Positions 19,459 through 28,400 of a DNA stretch of 39,890 nt are shown piece by piece (positions within the stretch are counted from its first letter, which is position 1; each line of letters starts with the position of its first letter). The notes below the pieces were generated by a model, which worked only from the letters and a program-made list of their open reading frames with translations, searched no databases and was not told where the DNA came from. This DNA comes from Priapulus caudatus (Eukaryota; Priapulida; Priapulimorpha; Priapulimorphida; Priapulidae), in assembly GCF_000485595.1 (NCBI RefSeq), contig NW_014577280.1, positions 200,965 to 240,854 of the forward strand. Reading direction: 5' to 3'. A program made the position numbers and the translations under genes.

Positions 19459-22400
19459 GTATATCTATCAACACAACACTAACAGTACCATCATATTTAA
19501 TGCGTACATTAATATACGGTTATTACTGGGTGTGTATTAAAACAGCAAAACGCTCCTATCGATACTCACGTTATTTCGCGGCGTACATACCTACCGGCTA
19601 CTGATGGTTATGTGGCTACACCGTATAAACACATTGTTTAGGCTCGCTTAATTTTTTATTTTTTTTATTTATTTATTTAGGCAATTATCCATCATATACA
19701 ATACATAGCATACTTTTACAATAAAATTCTGAATTCATAAAATCGGATAACTACCAAGGATATATACACAAAAAGCATACTACTAGCACATTTATTTACA
19801 TTGTGGCAGGGGTCGAAATTAGCGGTATCCCGATATCCGCAGGATAGTAGATTCTTGTGTTGGATACCAGATTTGGATGCCTGGTATCCCGCCGAGATAG
19901 TAAAAAAAAATCGTCAAAATCAGGATAGTGGTTTTTGATTTATCAACTTTATACGGCAGCGCATCTGAGTGAGTGCGCACGATCTGAGCGGGCTCAGGCA
20001 CCCTTACTATGCCACACTAGCGTTATACAGCAGGCATAGCATATTTGTAAGCGTGGCCGATGTTGATCATAAATGTGATGTGTATACATTGTGTATCAAG
20101 CGAACCAGACAATGCGTTGAGACAATACGTCTGCAGTGTACTTGTCTGTGCATATCTGTGAATCTGTTTTCATGTTTTTATATAATAATTACATTACATA
20201 TTAATAATTTTTAAATGCTATTATTGCATATTTCAAGATTTTGGATACCTACATTGTTGAAATTACTATCCAAAAAATGGGATACCAGATTTCAATACCT
20301 GGTATCCCGAATGGATACCATAATAAAAATCTAATTTCAACCCCTGTTGTGGTCCTTGTTTTGCTATGCCTTGAATCTAACAATTACACTACTATCCGCA
20401 CTAACTATTGAAATATACAAATTTGTAGTTTTAACCGGTCATACAATGGTACATTCTCATAAGATGATACAAACTTTTCTTATGCATAATTTCAACCGAA
20501 TTCTTTTAGCAAAAATCATACTCCTCTGTCTCTAATGTTTCTACCTTTTCCATCAGACATTTCTTAACACTATACTTAAAACTGGAATAAACAGAATTTG
20601 TCCTAACTTGCTCTAGTAGAGAGTTCCAAGCTTCAATTGCAGTATAAGTAAAAGAGTTTTTCCTTCTGCTTCCCACCCTCGGTTTAAAAATAGACATCTC
20701 ACCTTCCCTTGTATTGAAACTATGGACTTCTGACGTTAACACTTACTGTTAGTACAGTCACACCACCAAATGAGTATAAATCGCAAATTATTAATTTAGC
20801 ATCATAAAAACATGCGATGTGCATTCACAATATATAAATTTATGCAATTTTTTCAAATTCTTTTTCAGTGGAAAAGTGAACTTGATGAGATTGTAGAGAT
20901 GGCTGTAGGCGATTCAGACCAATGGGTATCAGTTCTCGGAGAACTACTGAAAACCTTTGCCTCGACTGGGACTGTAAACCTAGATATTGAGGAAAATTCT
21001 CACCTGTTCGCTGAAGTCACTACTGAACTGAAGAAACTGTGTATGCCAGCTTTCTCTTTCCTCATATTCTTACAGTGCTATTTAGATGTATTGGTTCTGG
21101 AGACATGTTTTTATTTACCTTGTGATACAGTATACAGTAACACATATATACAGTATATTTGGCAATGAAGCAAAATCATCAATATAAAAGCGAGGTATAA
21201 ATATGAACTTAATTTCGATATAAGTGTGTAATAATTAATTAATATATTTATTCTTTATCTTTAGTTGTTTGTTAGTATCTAGATTTAGTAACATTTTTCA
21301 AAATGGTCTGTTTGGATTTCATACAGAATTTAATGCTAACATATGCATGCAAATTTGAATATAACTGTAACTGTCATATAAGGTTCTGTAAAGCTTGCAT
21401 ATATATATTACATATATATATATATATATATATTGATTTATACATGACCCTTTCATAAATTACATGGTTGTACAGAAATCACGACAGCGAAAATACGGAA
21501 GGCCCCCCCATCCGCATTTTCAGCATGTTACCCAAATGTACCGATAATAGCGACAAAAAAATAATGCGCGCCCCCGAACGAGCGTCGTTTTTCTCGTTCT
21601 AGGTAAGCGGTCGAGCGACTCGGGCATGCTGCCGCTCGAGTGCCTCGTCCTCAACAAGACCGCCCTGACCGCCGCCGTCGGTCAGCTGCCGCAGACCGAC
21701 AAGCACTTTGCGCTGAAGAGGAAGCCCAAGTCGGCGGCGCTGCGGGCCGAGCTGCTGCAAAAGTCGTCTGAGGCGTTAACGAGCACAAAGAAGAACGCGC
21801 CGAGCACGGTGCCGATACGCTCGCGCTCCTCCCTCACGAAGAAACTAGACACGAGCGGTGAGCAACAAGGGGCTGGAGGTAGAGAAGGGAAAGGGAAGGA
21901 GTAAGGGAGAGAAGGGAAAGGAGAAAGGGGGAGAGGGAAGAAGAAAGGGAGAGGGGAAAGGGATGGATAGAGAGAAAGGGAAGGAGGAAGGGGAGGGGGA
22001 GAGGGATGGATAGAGAGAAAGGGAGAGAGGAAGAGCACGGCGAGCATGGTGCAAATCCGCTCGCGTTCCTTCCTCATGAAGAAACTGGACATGAGCAGTA
22101 TGAACGAGGAACGTGGAAAGAGGGCGGTAGAGGAGGGAAAGGGAAGCAGAAACAGAGATGGAGAAGAAAGAGAGGTGCTGGTAGAGGAGGGAAAGGGAAG
22201 CAGAGAGAGGGAGAAAAAGAGAGGCGATATTGTCTTTTTGAACTTGATAGATCAATGTAGATGGCAGCACAGTGCCATGCTGTTAAGAGTTTGTGCTAGT
22301 CACATTGGTGTGTAACTTCACCGCATTATTTCAGCTCCACTGAAGGGCCTTCCAAGTCGAGTACCAATAGGTGGGTTCCGGTCTGGCACGCAGCTGAGCA

Positions 22401-25400
22401 CAGTGGGAAGGTCGTCAATTGGGGGTGTCTCGGCAGCTGGAAGGAAGGAGGGAGGAATCAAGGTAGTTTAATCACCTGAAATTAGCCTCGAATGTGCAGT
22501 GCAGTGTTGTTGTGGCAGTTTGTGTTAAATTGTAAAGGATTGGTTGTTGCAACATGCAGTAGCTCTGATTGTCCATATGATCACAGCACTTCGTCTTTCC
22601 ATGTATCTAGGCTATGAATACAGCAATACCTTGATCACTCAATTGAAACAGGGGCTGAAAATAGTGGTTTTTGCTCGCAGGTCCGGGACTTTTCAGCAAT
22701 AATTTTGGAATGTCCGATGAAAGATTTGGAAGGTCCAAATATGTAATGTTTGTTTGGCTAATAGATCGTTTGGTAACAGTGGGTCCGTTTTCTGATATAA
22801 AACTAAACTTAAACAAACTCATGTTTGCCCTTGTTTGATACAATACATGCGTTGTGTGCAGGCATTCCAAGTTACTTGCATGAGCAACGTGCCAACGAGT
22901 TACTTCTGGTATGATGAAACTGCACGCGCATCTGCCTTAACTTCCGTTATAAACAACCATGCTACTAACGTGGCAGCATACGCTGTCAGTACGTTTAATT
23001 TCGATCAGATTTTCGGTAAATTTGACTTATTCTTGGTATGTTTCATTGTGAATATTAAATATGATACTAGATGTCGACAGTGACCAAAAATCGATGTACT
23101 TTCGCTTTATTTCTTCACAATCTGCAATGGTTTAAGGATGTTTTATTTGATGAAAGTGGAGTACTGTAAATTATTGTTAGGTCCGATGGACTTTCTGCTT
23201 GGAAATTGCGAAGGTCCTAGCATGAAATCGGGAGGTCCCGGACCTCTGACTTGCCCTATTTTCAGCCCCTGTGAAAGCTTGTTAGATGTGCCTGAATTTA
23301 GCACTTATGCTGTATGTGTGACACATGTAGTATTAGTGTACTGTATAAGCCGTATTTTTCGTCTACAGACATTTTCGCAAATTCAGACTTGACAGACATC
23401 TTCGCGAGTGGTTAATTTAGCGGTCGGTGAATTATGAACTATTCGGTATTATTCGTTATGCATTATTCGCGTGTTGTTATTTTTGCGGTTGGGAACGCGT
23501 TCAAGAAATTCGTAAAAATTAAACCACCGTGAAATATACAGCTTATACAGTAATTTGGCCTGTAGTAGAATTTATGCAAATTTTAATGTAGATATATTGC
23601 TGTTGCGTTATACATTTGTTAAATCGACCTCAAGGTGATAAACCTGTCCAACTGTTTAAATTTGGCACAGTCCTGAACGGTTCTAACATTTTCTCGTGTA
23701 ATAATATTTGAATGTACTTGTAACTTGTAGCTGCTAGACATCACTGAGCAACCTCTAGGTGGTCGTCACGCGAAGAAACGGCGTGTCCAAGGTAATACTT
23801 AACTACTAGGATATGTTGTATCTAGAAGTATCGTGTCAGTGACCCAAGAATCTCAATTCCTACTTGGTTTCTACACGAGGATTGTCACATTTGTTTTCTA
23901 CATTCTTTGACGTGTAAGTCATTCACGAGAGTATCTCGAATTTAAACGGCGGTGTATAGTATCCATCATTTACTTGTTGGCGTTAGCAAGAAATCAGTGC
24001 GTTCATGTCAAAGGTAATTCATGTTACGTAGGTGCCCGTGTGGTGAAGTTGAAACAGTTGTATCTTAGACTAGCGGGCCTGGTCGTACCTAACAGTTGTA
24101 ATTTTTTTACAGAGGAGACGAAGCCGCCGCCGCCTAAGGAAGAAGATACGTCACAGACGGCAACGCCAGACTACGCAGTCGGCCTAATACCCCCTGCTAG
24201 CATTCCACAGGTAGCTTCGCATTTACTCCTACATGTATGTTGTGTGCTATTTCATCTATGTGCAGTCTTCCATGCGTACTTGTAGTGTATGGCTTCCGTG
24301 CTACAAGCATATTAGTAGGTAATCGTAAGGCCAATTTTGTAATACCCACACAGTACTTGCCGTACAGTAGCTGTTTTTACTTTTATGCATCTGGAAACTT
24401 GTTTGTATCTGCCTCTTTAAATCTACCTGCATTCAATAATAATTATCTAAACAATCTTAGTTTGCATGTGAATGATGAGCACTGTGAGTGTGACAGCTGC
24501 CGTGCATTTAACAGTATTTTCGTATATCTATCACACTCCATAGAAACCTCTTGAGCTGGTCTCGGTATCTGCATCTACAGCTGTGTCATCTGCTACTGTC
24601 CCCGAGTACGTGCCCAGTCGAACTGCCATCATCACAACCAGCCAACAAGTGTCAGGTGAATTTAACTCTACACGTTGAAAGGGACCACATACCAGTAGGC
24701 TCCTGACTGCTTTGCTTGGGCATTCTCAACGATACTTTTACTGTGATGTGCAGCGTTCGATCGATATATATATTTGTATTTTGATGATGCATCGTTGTTA
24801 GTTCGTACTGGCCACATGACACTGCTGGTTATTGACCAAGATGATATCAGATGGCTGAGAATGAAATTGTATGAAGGTTTGATTTTGCATGTATCTGTTT
24901 ATGATGTCATATCAAGAGTTTGAGAACACAAAGGCTATTTGGCTAAGAAATTTCTCCCACACATCCCAAATAAACCAAATCTTCTAGTGTTTACTTTCTA
25001 GAACGATAACCCTTTAACATGTCTTTCACCATTTGCTTTTGTGTCCCTGTCGCTACGGTTGCGCTCTCACGGGCGAGTTGACAATGTTGCCATGCATTAG
25101 TTTCGGTCTAACTAAGGCTGCCACTTGTTTTGGCGCGCAGCTCTGCCATCGACGGCTCAGGCGCGCGAGAACCTGCAGCAGGTGCTCAGCAACCAGAGTC
25201 AGAACTCGTTCGTGGCGACCATCGGTCCGTCGGCCAACAGTATTCGCAGCCTCGTGCAGCAGCACACGTCGCGTGCCACTACGCCGCAGCCGCCGGTGAC
25301 ACAGCAGGTAAGTGCACGCTGCTGAGGTGCACACGGGTGGTTTTGGGTTGAGAGGCGTGTGGCGCGGTCAGCGATAGCATGCGTGGGAGCGCGTGTTGTG

Positions 25401-28400
25401 TTACGGCGATGGCAATGTGGTGGGTTGGGGTGCGGAGGCACTGTGGAGATAGAGATTGGGTGGGTGAGTGTGTGGGAGGATGTGTGCAGGTAGAACTGGC
25501 ATGTGGGAGAGCATGGTGGCGATGTGGTGGGGGTGCGGAGCGGTTGTGGTGATTGGGGATGGGTGAGTGTATGGTTGTGGGGGATGGGTGAGTGTATGGT
25601 TGTGGGGGATGGGTGAGTGTATGGTTGTGGGGGATGGACGGGGTGTGGTTGGAAGTATGATTGCGTTATGGCAGTGGCAATGGGGTAGGTGCATGTTCGT
25701 GATGTCCGCAGCTTGGTGCTTCTATCGTGTATTGCCGAGAGTGTGACTGTGGGTCATCTGCTTTCAGGTGAGGGTGATTCGAGCTCAGGCTCTTCCCCAG
25801 ACTCAGCTGCCTGCTGAACAGCAACCACAGACACAAGCCGCTGAGCCAAAACCGCAGGCGACGCCAGTGTACCAGCAGCGGCCGGTCGCGCCGCTACCAG
25901 CGACCCAGCCACAGCCTAACGTCATAGTGCAGGCCCCAATACAACAGCAACCAAAACAACAGCAACCACAGCAGCAGCCACAGCAGCAGCAACAACAGCA
26001 GCAGCCACAGTCGGCTCCGCAGAAGAAGGGACTATCTTTGACGGTAAATGGCTGTGTTACAGCATGGTTCGCACAGTCCTTGAAAAGTCCTTGAATTTGA
26101 GGGGAGTCCTTGAAAAGTACTTGAATTTAGTAAATGTTGATTTTGTGCTTGAAACACCTTGAATTTCATGAAAATGTCCTGAATCTAGAAAGAATCCTTG
26201 CCTTAATAACAAGAAATTTTGTACATCAAGTAATGCAAACCTCAATAAAAATGCGTTAAAATGAGCTAAAAGCTAAAGAACACGATAGACAGTTAAATGA
26301 TGATCACAAAATAACAGTAAGCAGTAATCAACTTGTTGTAGAAAGTGAATGTGTTTTGAAGGGTTTTATTAATAGTGATCCATTTAATTTTTCGAGGTGA
26401 ACAGTGATTAAGAATGGGTTATTATTAAATTAACCAGGTAAATTTTGATTCTGATTATGAATCCGCAAAAATGTCGCGATAAAATATCCTTTAATTCTGA
26501 TAAAATGTCCTTGAAGAAAAGTCCCTTTAAAAGTCCCGCTATGAACAAATTTTCTGTTTTCCTGATATGCGAAACCATGTACAGGATTTTTGCGCAGCAG
26601 GTCAAATGCGGCTGTTACGAAACACGCAGCAGTGGAAAAGTTCGAAATGTGACGCGTCGGATCTCCCCCCCAATATGCCGAAGGCCGCTAATCTTCCAAT
26701 AATCCGTATTCGTAATGGTTACACTGTAATCAATGGAATGAAACATGCCGAGCAGACTTATTAGGCCTTCCTGAGGCCGGATTCATCAACGTTGCATAAA
26801 GTGTATTGCGTACACCGATTCTACGAAGTACGTACGCAACAGAAGCCGTAGGTGCGATCATCAAACAGCAAGCGTAGTCACTTCGTATTAGCAAATGATG
26901 ACTGAATTCAGTGATAAATCCACTACGTCCATCCAGTGGACTACTGGCTTGTTGAAAGGCGGCCTAGCATACAAACCAATCAACAACTGAGTGAGAACAT
27001 TATAACCAATACGAACCAGAACCTGAGGCCTCTCTTGTCTTTAAACATCATGCTCGTCTAGCTCTCTGTCTTACGAGGAGTGCTGGGGGATGTGATAGTG
27101 TCCGCCATTTTGTTTGCATGATTGCGTTCACACTCCATGAAAGCACGACGACGGTACACGTGCCGTGCGTACGTGCATGTGCACGTGTGCCTGCGATGTG
27201 TGCAAACGACACGCGTGTGCGTGTCGTGTCACGTACACCTCGGCGTGCGTGTGTACGATACATCGGGCGTGCCGTGACGTCGTTGCACGTCACGTCATGT
27301 TACACACGGCGTGCGTGTGCACGTACACGTGGCGTGAGTGCCGTGCTGAGCGTGCATGTGCACGCGTAATGTCGTGCGTGTGTGTCACGTAACACGTGCA
27401 CGTGCGATGCATGACGTGTGCACGTAACAACGTGCGTGCGTGCATGCGGGCACGACAAGAAGTACGTGCGTGCCTTGCATCGCGTGTGCACTGACTGCGG
27501 TGCGTGCAATGCTGTGCACGACACGCGCGTGCGGCGTTGCATGTACACGTGCGTGCGTGGTTGCACCTACACTACGTGCGTGATGCACGTACACGACGTG
27601 CGTGCGTGCGATTTAGTACTACACGGGTCGTGCGTGCGTTAGTACGACGTGCGCATGCGTGCATGCGGCACGTGTGCGTGAACGATCGTGTGGTACGTAC
27701 ACGGGCGTGCGTCGTGTGCACGTACAACCGTCTTGGCGTGCTGGTGACACAGTGTAGCTGGCGTGACGTGTGCAGCGTACAGCGTGCGTGGCGTGTCGTT
27801 CACAGACACGTGCGAGCGTGCGTGTCACGACACGAGAGATTGCGCGCGTGACGTGTACGACACGTGCGTCGCGCGGTGCACGTAACAAGGCGTGCGTGAG
27901 CGTGCATGAGTACACGTGATCCGATGCTGTGCTGTGCATCTACACGTGAGGCTTGTCCACGTACACGGGCGTGCGTGCGTGTGCACGTACACGTGCGTGC
28001 GTGCGTGTGTACGTACACGGGCGTGCGTGCGTGTGCACGTACACGTGCGTGCGTGCGTGTGTACGTACACGGGCGTGCGTGCGTGTGCACGTAGGCGTGC
28101 GTGCGTGTACACGTACACGTGCGTGCGCGTACACGCGCGTGCGTGTGCACGTACACGTGCGTGCGTGTGCACGTACACGGCTAACTACGAACTCGCTTAT
28201 AACGAAAACAATGCCAAGCTATGACAAAAGAAGCGTCAAAGGCGCCGTCTGTCTGTGTAGTATGGTAATTATTTATTTATTTTTAGTTGAGTAGTAATTT
28301 TATGTTTTCTCAATAAAAAAATGCAGGCTGCGGTATGCTGGAAACACCTGCGGAAATTTCGAGGGGTTTACGGCACCTCGTCAGCTTGTGTAGAGTTACG

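Larger units (their letters stand above)
19459..20868 (+). other. NELFA intron 1 with nested transposons
   Basis: A 1,410-base intron (gtatat...ttttcag). It carries an antisense LINE 3' fragment and a hAT-like element inserted in it (both listed). No additional exon is seen. Confidence 0.85.

Noticed and set aside
24580-24655. Shorter NELFA exon 7 starting after ctacag
   Set aside because: It gives the wrong phase relative to exon 6, which ends in phase 0; the acceptor at 24543 fits.
26057-26560. hAT-like element with CTTGAAAAGTCCTTGAATTT repeats in NELFA intron 9
   Set aside because: The words recall a known transposon end, but matching inverted ends and a target duplication could not be identified, so it is not listed as a bounded element.
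27153-28294. Many overlapping Cys/Arg/Val/Thr-rich open frames on both strands
   Set aside because: They come from the CGTGCGTGTAC minisatellite, in which all frames lack stops. No splice logic or domain is present.
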